A stretch of 64,000 nucleotides of DNA from Cristatella mucedo (lineage: Eukaryota > Bryozoa > Phylactolaemata > Cristatellidae), in assembly GCA_009760855.2 (NCBI GenBank), contig WPIO01000103.1, forward strand, positions 901,001 to 965,000. The letters are read 5' to 3'. Numbering within the stretch: the first letter of the stretch is position 1; each line of letters starts with the position of its first letter. The notes beneath the pieces were generated by a model, which saw only the letters and a list, made by a program, of their open reading frames with translations, had not been told where the DNA came from and did no database searches. Below are positions 14,731 to 26,152 of this stretch, in pieces. Both the position numbers and the translations under genes were made by a program.

Positions 14731-15775
14731 CACTAAGGCAAGGGCCTCAGGTATCATGGCTAACCTGAGAGTTGCACCTGTGCAATATTAGCTACGATCG
14801 TGCGTGCCCATTATCATCTCGTTCGTCATCCAAATGCTTTGCTCGATGCGGTAGCTAATGCCATGGTCCGCGGGTTGGGGTTTTCTAAAAGAGGGCGGAG
14901 GCAGAGCCACCGAGCTGGCCGAAAGCAGCGAGCCTTCGGTATTCAAAGCATCGTCTCGGGCCGCCTTGTAAGATCTCCATCGAAAGCTTCTGTGAATCAC
15001 TCGAACTTAGTTGTCATCAGGCCAACTATTTCCACTGCAGCCCAATAGGAACGCTTGCCTTTGGAATGCTCGCTCATTGTGCTATAAAACCATCATCATA
15101 TGAGCTGATTTTTTTTGAGGGTGGTCTCGGCCTGCTCGCCTTGATCGAGACCTGGCTGTGATCAGTCACAGCAGACGACACGAAATATAACGTGCACTAG
15201 TGGCACGACGCTGCGATGCGTCGATGGCTTAACTATTGACCGCAGGTGAGGCGTGTATATTAGTGTCAGGGCGCTTCGCTAACTACAACGGCAGACGCGG
15301 CGGGCGTACACAACGCTACTACAAAAATATTGTTGAATCACAGATTCGCAATTCAAGAATACTGATATCTACGATCAACCATGTCCCCAACCACTCCCAG
15401 GTAAGCTCCTTAACAACCGCTGGCTTATCCGATCGCTTCTCTAGCTTCTTTGTCAGTAAAATGGATAAGATCAGGCCTGTAGCTGGGCTGCCGTCGCGCA
15501 CTGCACAAAACGCCACCTGACGAGCAACACTACTAGTTTATTCGACTTCGCACCGAGCCGGGGGGAAGCGAAACTGACATCCCGCCGACGATCACCCGCT
15601 TCTTTCGTCTGCGGTTCAGGAACGCTACGCTCTGATTAGTTAGCCTTGTTGCTTGCGCCTAGCTGCGCTCCGATTGGCTAGTCGGTGGTCGGGAGGGCCC
15701 TCCAGTCTAGTACTGGCAGACAACCACATGCACAGCACAGTCGTAGACTGGGGTAAGCATAAAAAACCACACATC

Positions 15776-18383
15776 CCTAAGGTTGCGGTATCTCCTCTGG
15801 ACTCGCATCCCTCAATGAAATCAGCACAGGACTCTTTACTCTCAAGGCTCGAAATTCAACTTCAAGCCATTTGCAGAACCCTCGAAGCAGTCTTTTGAAT
15901 CAATTGTCTTGGTCTCACCCGAAAACAAGCTACCGATAGTGGCAGTAGTCTATCGCCCACCAGGTACCAAATCCTCCTTTATCTCAGATCTCATTTCGAT
16001 TCTGTTTGCAAGAAATCGATCCTTTCTCGTTATGGGTGATTTCAACGTTCACTTTGATAACTTATCTGACGCCTTCAGCAATGAATTTCGTGCAATGACT
16101 GACTCATTGTCTCTTGTGGCTCATGTGCATGGCCGTACTCACATCAAGGGTTACACACTCGACCAGATTTTATGATACAGCTGCACTTTGTCATCACCAA
16201 TTATTACCAAATCCTGCTTATCTGACCACATGCAGATCTCATTCAATCTACAGTGTGTGCCCACCTCCTCGAAAATAACCTGTGAATCGCAAAACCTCAA
16301 GACCCTTGACATCGATGCTGCCCGTGCGAGAATATCTGCTTCGATTCTGCTGGTCAGTCCTCCCTCCGATCTGTCATCATTGGTAGATAGCTACAACGCG
16401 ACACTAGCTGACACGCTCGACGAGTTTGCACCTCTGACTAAGAGCACTGTGAGCCCTCGCCCAGACGGCCTATGGTTTACCACAGACATTAAACTTGCCA
16501 GGTCTACTAAGCGAAAGCTTGAAAAAGCATACAAAAGATCAGGACTGACTGTCCATCGATAGGCATATGAAGACTACTGTAAGTCGTACCAATCGATCCT
16601 AGCAAAGGCCAAGTTTAGCTTCTATAGAAACATTGTTGAATCACAGATGCACAATCCAAAAATGCTGATGTCGACGATCAACCGTCTCCTCAACCGTTCC
16701 CAGATTAGCTCCTTACCTGACGATTCTTGTGATGATCTAGCCGATCGCTTCTCTCGATTCTTTGTGCAGAAGATCCCTGCGATGACAACATCCCACCTGG
16801 ACTGCTGTTCCCCGATTCCTGGCTGCACCTCAATGTCTGCATTTAAGCAGGTCACTAGTGATCTCGTCCTGATGTTTATATCCCAATCAAAGAAGACAAC
16901 AAGTCCTCTGGACCCTATTCCCACTGTCCTGCTCCTACGTTGCATTGATCTGCTGCTGCCATGCATAACTGACATCATTCATATGTCATTAGCCTCAGCT
17001 CATGTCCCAGCACCTTTCAAAAAAGCTGTAGTCAGGCCACTTCCCAAGAAAGCCACACTAGACCAAGAGAACTTGAGCAACTACCGCCCAGTTTCCCTTC
17101 TACCATTCCTATCAAAGATACTGGAACGGGTCGTGGCGGACCAGCTGAACTCATATATCGAAACTTCAAACCTTGCTAGTAAGTTCCAGTCTGGCTTTAG
17201 AGCTAATCACTCCGCAGAGTCAGCATTGCTTCGGGTATACAACGACCTACTTAGGAATGCAGACATAGGTAGAGTGTCTCTGCTTGTTTTGCTCGATCTT
17301 TCGGCAGCTTTTGATACCATCGATCACAAAGTTCTTCTAGAGTGCCTCTCATCTCGCCTGGGCATCACTGGCACTGCTCTGCAATGGTTCAGATCGTATC
17401 GTATAGTGGGAGACTCCAGAGTATTGATGTAAATGGACAAAGATCATCCGAGGTACCTCTGAAATATAGGGTACCTCAGGGCTCCGTGCTTGGTTCGTTT
17501 CTTTTCACGGTCTATACTCTCCCTCTTGCTGATGTGATTGCCATGCACAATCTAGGCTTTCACTTCTATGCGGATGACACTCAGTTGTACCTTTGCTTTG
17601 ATGCCTCCCAGCCTTCGAGCACCTCGAATTCTTTCAACTCACTTGCTGCATGCATTGATGACATCCGCACATGGATGGCAGCAAATTTTTTAAAACTCAA
17701 CGAGGATAAAACTAACTTATTAGTTATAAGCAAACCCAGTGTGATTCAGAAATTGGAAAGGCTGACGTTCAAAATTGGCTCTTCCAGCATATCTCCTGTT
17801 AAACCAGCTCGAAATCTAGGTGTCATGTTACAAAGTGACCTCTCGTGAGACGACCACATCAGCTCCACAGTCAAGTCCACATACTTCCAGCTACATAACA
17901 TTGCTAAAATTCGGGCTTGTTTATAAGTATACCACGTCTAAGTTGGTCCATGCATTCGTGACATCCCGTCTCGACTTCTGCAACTCACTGCTTACTGGCC
18001 TCCCAGCATGTGCGATCAGGCGATTGCAGCTGGTGCAAAACTCTGCAGCTAGGCTTGTCTATCGTGAGCGTCGCAGTTGCCACATTACTCCACTTCTCGC
18101 CGACCTGCACTGGCTACCAGTCAAGCAACGGATTGACTTCAAGGTTTTGTCGCTCATTTTTAGGTCCCTTCATTCTATGGCTCCAGCCTATCTCTCCGAC
18201 ATACTCCCCCATCAGGCCAAGCATCGTACCACCCGCTTTTCGGAATCCAACAGTCTAGAAATACATCGTACAAACCTCAAATCCTTTGGAGACCGTGCAT
18301 TTAGTTTGTATGCTCCCAAAAAGCATGGAACTCCCTCCCGACTTGCGTCAGAACACCCCCCCCCGACTTTTGACCACATTTAA
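15776..18383 (+). pseudogene. L2-like endonuclease/reverse transcriptase ORF2 remnant
   Basis: Coding remains of the LINE pol protein in consecutive open segments (15909-16175, 16188-16562, 16647-17432, 17342-17848, 17820-18383). The endonuclease motifs and the RT palm with an intact YADD are recognisable. The C-terminal region includes [20 protein letters not shown] and [21 protein letters not shown] premature TGA interrupts the frame at 17847, and a frame change occurs near 17400 inside the RT. It is inferred to be inactive, though comparatively young. Confidence 0.88.
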
Positions 18384-18598
18384 AAAAAAAACTTAAAAAA
18401 TACACCTATTTAGGACAGCATTTAGTAGATCCCCGTGATTCGTCTTTCATGTGCTTATGCGTGCTGACACTATGCATGCTGCCACTAACCACACTTCCAT
18501 GCGGACCCTGTGCATGTCAACACTAACCATGTTATTCATGTTGTTTATCAAGCATGATATTACTCACTATTCAATCGCATTTCCCTTTGCAGCAAATG

Positions 18599-18754
18599 AT
18601 ATAATATATATAAATACAATTCATTTGTATAGCGCCCCAAGAAAACTTAATCTCTATTCAGGCACTTCACATATGCCTCCAGGCTCGGGCCCACGACCTC
18701 AGCCAGACCATGGTCGTGGGCGAGCACCTTAACTGCTGGACCAAACCAGCTCGA
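18599..18754 (-). mobile_element. SINE family B with 9-bp target duplication
   Basis: The SINE is flanked by CAGCAAATG at 18590-18598 and 18755-18763, a perfect 9-bp duplication of LINE 3' UTR sequence. On the minus strand it has a tRNA-like head (GGTTTGGTCCAGCAGTTAAGG, then GTGGGCCCGAGCC as box B), a body and a tail ending GGGGCGCTATACAAATGAAT. An AT-rich extension abuts the left duplication. Confidence 0.9.
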
Positions 18755-18849
18755 CAGCAAATGTAAAGCGCCTAGAAAGAGACTGAGTTCTCTGAGGGCG
18801 CTTTATCAAGTGCATTATTATTATTATTAAGACCTTGCACTACCTCAGT

Positions 18850-19312
18850 GTTTAAAGTCGAGGAGGCCACGGTGACCTAATCGTGAAATTTACCACCCAG
18901 TCAAAGTAGACTACTATTCCGCTAGACCCAATTCCCACCGTCCTACTTCTAAGACCCATAGATCTGCTGCTGCCATCCAGAACTAACAAAATTAATATGT
19001 ACTTCGCCTTAGATCCTGTCCCTGCATATTTCAAAAAGGATGTTGTTATGCCTCTAAATAAGAGAGCAACACTAGACCAACACAAATTGAGCAGCTTCCG
19101 CCCAGTCTCCTTTTTACCGTACCAATCAAAGACGTCGGAACGAATTGTGGCAAACGGGCTGAACTCTTACATTGCAACCTCAAGCCTAGCACGTAACTTC
19201 CAGTTTGCATTTAGAGCTAATGACTCCGTAGAGGAAGCATTTCTTAGCATATATAACGACCTTCTCAGGAATGCCGACTTGGGTAAGGTCTCTCGGCTTG
19301 TTTTTCTTGATG
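18850..19312 (+). mobile_element. LINE family 1 RT fragment
   Basis: A second, separate piece of RT, immediately after the previous LINE's tail: LDPIPT-like start, APAYFKKDVVMPL-like, RPVSFLPYQSKTSERIV, FAFRANDSVEEAFLSIYNDL and RLVFLDG. It is cut off by a SINE B at 19313. Confidence 0.82.
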
Positions 19313-19437
19313 GTTAAGGTGTTCGCCCTGACCGAGGCCTGGCCGAGGTCGTGGGTTCGAGCTCCGTGGCATATGTGCAGCACACGAATAGAGATTAAGT
19401 TACCGTAAGGCACTATAAAAATGAATTATATTTAAGT
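19313..19437 (+). mobile_element. SINE family B
   Basis: Plus-strand copy with GGTTAAGGTGTTCGCCCTGA (box A side), GGTCGTGGGTTCGAGCTCC (box B), then AATAGAGATTAAGTT and a tail ending ATGAATTATATTTA. Confidence 0.85.
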
Positions 19438-19439
19438 AT

Positions 19440-20110
19440 ATCGCAAAGTCCTTATCGGAGAGAAGTACCGACCGTCGTCGTAGTGCTAGCTCAAGTAATC
19501 GGCCAGCCACTGACGAAATTTACTGTAGTATTCCCAGGGCTGAGGCAATTTGTCATACAAATGCAGAAAGAAATCTACTCTTTTTTTTCAAACTGCAAAA
19601 ACCTCAGCGACTCGGCAAAAGAAATCCTTATAAACCAAATAATTCCAGGACTCGGCCCTTACGAGCTTTCGTGAAGTCGACTGGAACTAGATAATATCCC
19701 CCCCCCCCGACTCATACCGATGCTTGAGCCAAATGTGATGGCAATTTATATTATAGGCCCAACGCTCGCGGCCAGTAGATCAGCTACGGGTGCCGGACAA
19801 GTTGAGCATGAAAAAAGCCAGAACGTCAGGCTTGCTTTAAAAAAAGATAACCATATAAAGAAATATGCTTTACCTATTGCGTTATGGTGCAAAAAACGTC
19901 GATTATGGCTAAGCTGTTGTCAAGCTGGCGACTAATGGAGTTGTGCATCCTGTAGGCCTGTACCCAAGTATTAGCAATGGAGTGTAAATGCATGCGTGCA
20001 CGAAGTACCTGCTGGCCTTTAAAGTGTTGGCAGCACAACTAACTCCACGTTTCACATGTGCTGGTGGATCTTTTTAAGGTTCATGCTTAATAGAAATCTC
20101 AGAGTATACA
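19440..20110. other. no gene assigned
   Basis: A short plus-strand frame at 19460-19674 (TKFTVVFPGLRQFVIQMQKE) could be a retroelement remnant, but I cannot place it. Otherwise nothing recognisable. Confidence 0.3.
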
Positions 20111-20116
20111 TTTAAT
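20111..20116 (-). terminator. possible SH3BP5 poly(A) signal
   Basis: ATTAAA on the minus strand, 427 nt beyond the SH3BP5 stop codon. It is a common variant hexamer; position is the only support. Confidence 0.25.
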
Positions 20117-20542
20117 GTAAGAGCCACGGAACACGTGGTCAATAGTTGGTCATCAACCGGCAGCACACTCGACATAACCAAGGTCTATGCAGCATGGTTG
20201 GGCATACATCCGAAAGACTATGATTCAATGCAGAATGGCCCCTTCCAGTTGCTCAGCCCACAACCACTGTTGTCTGAAAAACCGTCACAGTGCAGATGAA
20301 GCCCCTGAGTTTTAGGACCCACCTCACCAGCTGCACTGTACGGCAGAAACAGTCTATACATCGCAGTGCTGCTGGTGGGGGTCCGGTGACAGCAAGGTGA
20401 TAACCATCAAATGCTTCATGTGCACATAGTTGTTCAGCTCAAGTTTGAGTCCTGCTGCTAACTGCAACTGTGCATTGCCAATGTGGCATTAAGGAATCCA
20501 GTGCTTTGCACCATTGAACACAGTCCCATCAGGTCGATTCTG

Positions 20543-21069
20543 CTACACTAACCATTCAGTGTCACCCTCAGACTTAACAGTCTCGTGTGACCCGGACGAT
20601 CTTGAATCTACAGCATGCCTGGCAACAGGCACTTCAACAGCAGCTGCTTCAAAGCTTTCAGTTTCCCTCTGTTTCTCAGTAGTGCAACATGTTTTTTTAT
20701 CACGCCTCTCTTCAGTGGTAGCGATTTGAGCACTCTGAAGCGCTGTGTCTGCATCATCATCGTCACATGTCAGGGGTGCAGCCTGACCTCTCTCCAACGT
20801 GCTCTTCAGAGAGCTCCAGGCAGCCGAGTCGCTGTCCTCATCAAAAACACGGGATCGCTCGCATGCAACAGCAGCATCGGGCACTGCTGCAGCTGCTGCT
20901 TCAGCAGGACATTGGGCACTGCTTGTCGAGCTGCCACTACTTCCGCTGTCCGAGCTGAGCAGCGAATCGACATCCAATTCATTGTCGTCTGCTGCGTCAT
21001 CGTCGTCATCGTCAACATCGAACACATTCAAGGAGCCACTGCCGACGACACAACGCACGAGCCGTTTTT
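20543..21069 (-). CDS. SH3BP5 exon 8 with stop
   Basis: The acceptor is actcgttttacag. The first two bases complete a Glu codon, then [18 protein letters not shown], a run of six Asp, [17 protein letters not shown], an Ala-rich patch, CDDDDAD, and an end in GDTEWLV and TAG at 20545-20543. The acidic Ser-rich composition fits the disordered tail of the family. The exon is supported by frame continuity from exon 7 more than by direct similarity. Confidence 0.8.
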
Positions 21070-24000
21070 CTGTAAAACGAGTCGTAAATCAGGCTGATGC
21101 TACAGGGTTAAAGTAGGCAAAAAGCACGATTGAAGCTGCAGCGAGCTGCGTATGTCAATACGCACAGCAAACAACGCGACGGTGTAAGGAAGCAACAAGT
21201 GAGCTGCAGAAAGTGAGTGCATTGCAACGGCACACGAGTAAGATTCTTAAACATGAATGAGTTACTGAGTCCGCGAAGAAGATAACGACATTACCACAAG
21301 TCACACAGCAGTAACCGCGACAGCCGAAAATGGTGAGAACAAATGATGATGATGACGATCGTTAAGCAAGGACACTGTGAGACACGATCGACACACGATC
21401 GACAGTCAATATCGATGTCGATGAGATAACATAGATATCGATGTCAATGTTGAACTCACCCAGGTTCGTCTCGAGCTCAGGGTAAGCGATATCGCTTTCG
21501 AACTGATCCGAGTCAGAGCCCGAATATGGGAGCTCTGGAGGTATGAGCTTCTGCAGATTCTGGCTGCTGCGCCGCCTCGCGTGGATCTCATCGGATATGT
21601 GCTCCAAATTGGCAAATGCTTCTCTGTACTTGGCCTTAGATGCCACCACAGCACTCTGCAAGTCCTCAATGTTCTGCTTTTGTTGCTGCAAAGTAGAGGT
21701 TTTTTCAAGTTTCTTGCTGCTTGCTCAGAGCATGTTAAATAAATAAATAAATAAATCCTAGCTGATTAAACAGCCTCTTTTGTATAGCGACAGAAGAGCC
21801 TTTACGGCTATCACCACCGCTTGCAGTGGCGATAAAGGATCGCCCCACCACAGGAATCGAACCCACGACCTCGGGACCGAGGCCGTGAAAGCAACCGCCT
21901 TACCCAGTGTGCCATCACGGCTCACAAGCGTTACAACAGTTCTACTTGCTGTACCAGTCAAAGTAGTATAGACCCAATTGCTATGTTAGTTGGTGAGTAA
22001 GAGATTTGATAAGTTGAAATATGCCAACATGAGTTGCTGAAGCTCATTATACAACGATCGTGATAACAATAATATTTCATTTGTATAACACCCTTAGGGG
22101 CAGCTTAAGCTCTTTCTACGCACTTTAAATATGCTGGAAAGGAAGCATGATCATGTGGTTAGTGGTAGCATGCACAATGTCAGCATGATATGGTTAGTGC
22201 TAACATGCACAGAGTCAGCATGCATAATCACACAAAGGACACGTCACAAGCATCTAGCAAATGCTGTGAGAAACAGTTGAGTTTTCAGAATCGCTTTAAA
22301 TGCTGTAAAGTCAGGGAATGTAGTAACGTCAGTCGGGAGTGAGTTTCCTGGCTGTGGGAGCATACAAATTAAAGTCTCCAAAGGATTTCAGGTTTGTTCA
22401 AGGCATAGCTAAACAATTTGAGTCAGAAGGGAAGGTGGTACGATGCCTAGCCTGATTGAAGGGACCCAAAAGTAAATGACAAGAAAGATTAGCTGATTCA
22501 ACGGCCTCATTTGTATACCAGCAGAACAGCCTTTTCAGCTACCATCACCGCTTTCAGAGGTCAATAACGGATCGCCCACTGCAGGGTTTCGAACTTACGA
22601 CCTCGGTTGTGAAGAAGAAGCAGAACCTTGAAGTCGATGCTTGCTTGATTGGGAGCAAATGCAGGTCGGCTAGAAGTGATGTAATCAGCCAACTTTGACG
22701 CTCCCGACAGGCAAACCTAGCTGCAGAGTTTTGCACCAGCATGCAAGCACCTAATTGCGGTAGAACTGCAAGCGATCACTAGCAGAATTCGAGACGGGTT
22801 GTCACAAAAGCGTGGACCAAATTGGATGTGGTATCCCTGCCTAAGCAGGCCCAAATTTTTGCAATTTTATGCAGCTGAATGTGGGTAGACTTGACTATTC
22901 GTGAATGAAAGCTACCCGACAATAACAATACAAGCAGTCTGCTGGCTGGCGAACGCTCCACATAATAATAATACACTTCATATGGCACCCCCAAATAACT
23001 CAATCTCCTTCTAGTCACTTTATATTTTCTGCAAAGGAAGCACGATCAAATGGTTAGTAGTAGCTTGCTCAATAAACAACAAGAATAACATTAATAGGGG
23101 TGACATGCACAGGGTCAGCATGTAAGTATGGTTAGTGGCAACATGCACAGCGTCAGTATGCATAAGCGCATAAAGGACGAATCACAGGTACTCACTAAAC
23201 GCTGTCATAAATACATGCCTTTTTAGTAATTTTTAAATGTGGGCAAGTCAGAAGATGTCGTGACGCAGGTCGGGAGTGAGTTCCAGGCTTTGGGAGCATA
23301 TGAACTAAATGCAGGGTCAACGGAGAATTTGAGATTTGTACGAAGTATGGGTAAACAGTTAGATTCCGAAAAGTGGGTGGTACGATGCTTAGCCTGGTGG
23401 GGGAGTAGATCTATTAAGTAGGCTGGAGCCAAAGAATGAAGGGCCCTAAAAGTAGTGACTGGGAGCCAGTTCAGGTCGGTGAGAAGCAGTGTAATATGGC
23501 AACAGTGGCGCTCACGACAGACAAGCCTAGCTGCAGATTTTGTTCACCAGCTGTAAGCCCCTGATTACATAGGCCGGCAGGTCAGCAAGCAGTCAGTTAC
23601 AGAAGTCAAGACGAGATGTCACTAATGGACCAATTTAGATGTGGTGTCCCTGTCTAAACAAGCCTGAATATTAGCAATGTTATGTAGCTGAAAGTACGCA
23701 GACTTGACTGTAGAGCTGATGTGGTCGTCTAACGAGAGGTCACTTTGGAACATGACACCTAGGTTTCGTGCAGATTCAACAAGAGATATGCTGGCAGAGC
23801 CGATTTCGGCTCTGCACACATATCTCTTGTTGAATATCTCGACTCGAATATCGAATATCGCATATCGAGCGACTCGGCACGCCACGAGGCACGTGTAGCA
23901 GCAACTCGGCGGTGAACGGCAGGAAGGAGCACAGTCGGCCACAATGGCTGACTGTGCCAGCAGCACGTAAGCCAGGCGCTCAGAGAGCTCGCAGCACTCT

Positions 24001-25073
24001 GAGCTGAATGTGCCTCAGCTGACTGCCCCGGCTCGGGCATCGGAGCCCCGGCTGCTCGGTGGCACGGCTGCAGGAGCGGCACGGCGGCCAGGCTGACACG
24101 AGACTGACGAATGCAACAGGCAGGCAGGAGGCAGGCGGACGAGGTGACAGACGCTCGGGCTGAAGCGCTCCACTCAGGGAAGCTCTGCTCACTTGGAGGC
24201 ATTGGAGACGTGAGGCAGCAGCGGAGACGTGAGGCAGCGGCTGGACTGTGGCAGCACTGACTGAGGCAAGATGACGGTGTATGGGGCCCAAGCCCAAGCC
24301 CAGAGTGGGGACTCCAAGCTGGCTACAGCGAGCCAGCATAAAGCAGACGACTGATGGAGGGGCTAGAGGGTGCTGAGGGTGAGGTGGCCATACGCCCACT
24401 CGCTGTTTCACTGCTTGGAGGCCAGTGCCGTCGGCTTACCTGCAGCTGCAGTTCAAATTCGGCTTTCTTCTCATAATAAGGCCTGTTGAGAGAAATAAAC
24501 GAGTTCAAGTACGAATTCAAGCTCACGCAGGAGTGACTGCGCCAGCCAGCAGCTTGCTGGCAGGTGCTGCCAAGTAAAAAGATAATTCATTTGTATAGCG
24601 CCCCAAGAGAACCCAATCTCTATTCAGACGCTTCACATATGCCTCAGGGCTCGAGCCCACGACCTCAGCCAGGCCTTGGTCGGGGCGAGCACCTTAACCA
24701 CTGGACCAAACCAAAGCCGAGTGCGCCTATTATGGGTACCCGGGATTCGTGGCCGACTACTGGACCGCCGAGCCGAGCAGACGTCATGCCCCCTCCTCGA
24801 CGATAAAGAACTAACATGGGAAGCACGTTCAAAGATAGGCTCTTGCCACTAGCCTTAGATAGCCACTAGACTTGTCCGGGGTAGGGGGTCTTTCCTGAAA
24901 GGGTACAGCACAATACCATATCGATGTAGGTCTGCACTATCTCTCTTATTAGTTCTATTGTTATCCAGGCTGCATAGCAGAATAGCAGAAGTACAAAAAA
25001 CAAAACAGACAGAGTCTGAATATTGTGGCCAGAGACGAAAGCCTTGTAAAGAATTACTCACGAACGTTCAAGC

Positions 25074-25117
<44 letters not shown>

Positions 25118-26060
25118 TATATACATACATCCATACATACATACTTACATACATATATACATATACATATTTAGAGCGAGAGAGAGAGACAGAGAAAGCT
25201 CAGTGCAGCTGGCTGTTGCTTGATGGCAGATGCCAGAGATCAGCGGCCGATCGCAAACGTGCTGCTCAAGACTCCTGTCGCCTCTGCTTATTAGAAGATC
25301 AGCCCTGGATGCACGAACGCCGAATCTTTTCTCTGGACAAACGTCAAAGGAACACGAGAAAGAATTTTCAAGGGACGACCGGTCAAGCACGGAGGCACTT
25401 GGTTACAGACTTCCTGGTTAGAAAACATCCCCGTGTAAATTTGCTAATTCAAAGGTGTGCCACATTCCACCAGCAGAGCCCCCCCCCCTTTAAGGAGGCA
25501 TCACCCAAGCAAGGGATGACCTCGTGAAGGGCGCAGCAATAACTGTGCCAAGGAAGGATCCTACGTTGACTTTACAGGAGGCAGCAAATGTAAAATTAGG
25601 GCAGTGACAGCCCAGAAGGTAAGGTGCTTGCTCTTCAAGACCGAGGTTGTAGGTTCGAACTCTGCAGTGGGTTCCTTTCAAAGTGCAAGTGATGACAGCC
25701 AATAGGGCTATTCTGGTGCTATACACATGAGGCTGGTTAATCAGCTAATGTATTTTATTTTATATAGGAAGGCTAAAGGGCGTGTAGCTTACTGCCCTGC
25801 CACGCCTCTTTGGGTAGGTCCTCGTTGGGGACCTTGGTTACCCCCTTGGTTTCCCTTAGTGTATGGCCCAGGCCTATCTATTCGTTCAACATGTAAACAG
25901 CTTGTCGGCCAACTAATGGCAACTCTTTCAGCCAAGCAATCGATCGGTTACACAAGGAAAAGTCAATGATTTTTTAATCTTTTTTTAATCAACTTTTTAA
26001 TTTAACCTTCAATGGCTTAATCAGGGGCAAATCTCAGAATACGGGCAGCCATCAATAGCT

Positions 26061-26152
<92 letters not shown>

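Larger units (their letters stand above)
14790..18829 (+). mobile_element. LINE family 1, most complete copy (rearranged)
   Basis: Order of parts: basic N-terminal block (HRAGRKQRAFGIQSIVSGR, about 14900-14970); start of the AP-endonuclease (WNARSL near 15080 and LLALIETWL near 15137, in different frames); a misplaced duplicate of the endonuclease-RT linker at 15310-15480; non-LINE DNA at 15480-15740; endonuclease (VVYRPPG 15945-15965, GDFNVH 16036-16053, GYTLDQIL, SDH 16221-16229); RT (YRPVSLLPFLSKILERV, LLVLLDLSAAFDTIDH, PQGSVLG, YADD at 17567-17578); C-terminal domain; 3' UTR carrying a SINE B; tail (ATT)n at 18813-18829. It is an L2/CR1-type element and is disabled by frameshifts near 17400 and 17830. 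Confidence 0.9.

Noticed and set aside
16647-17432. Reverse transcriptase frame considered as a host gene
   Set aside because: It continues into L2-type C-terminal domain, UTR and ATT tail with many copies; it is a LINE.
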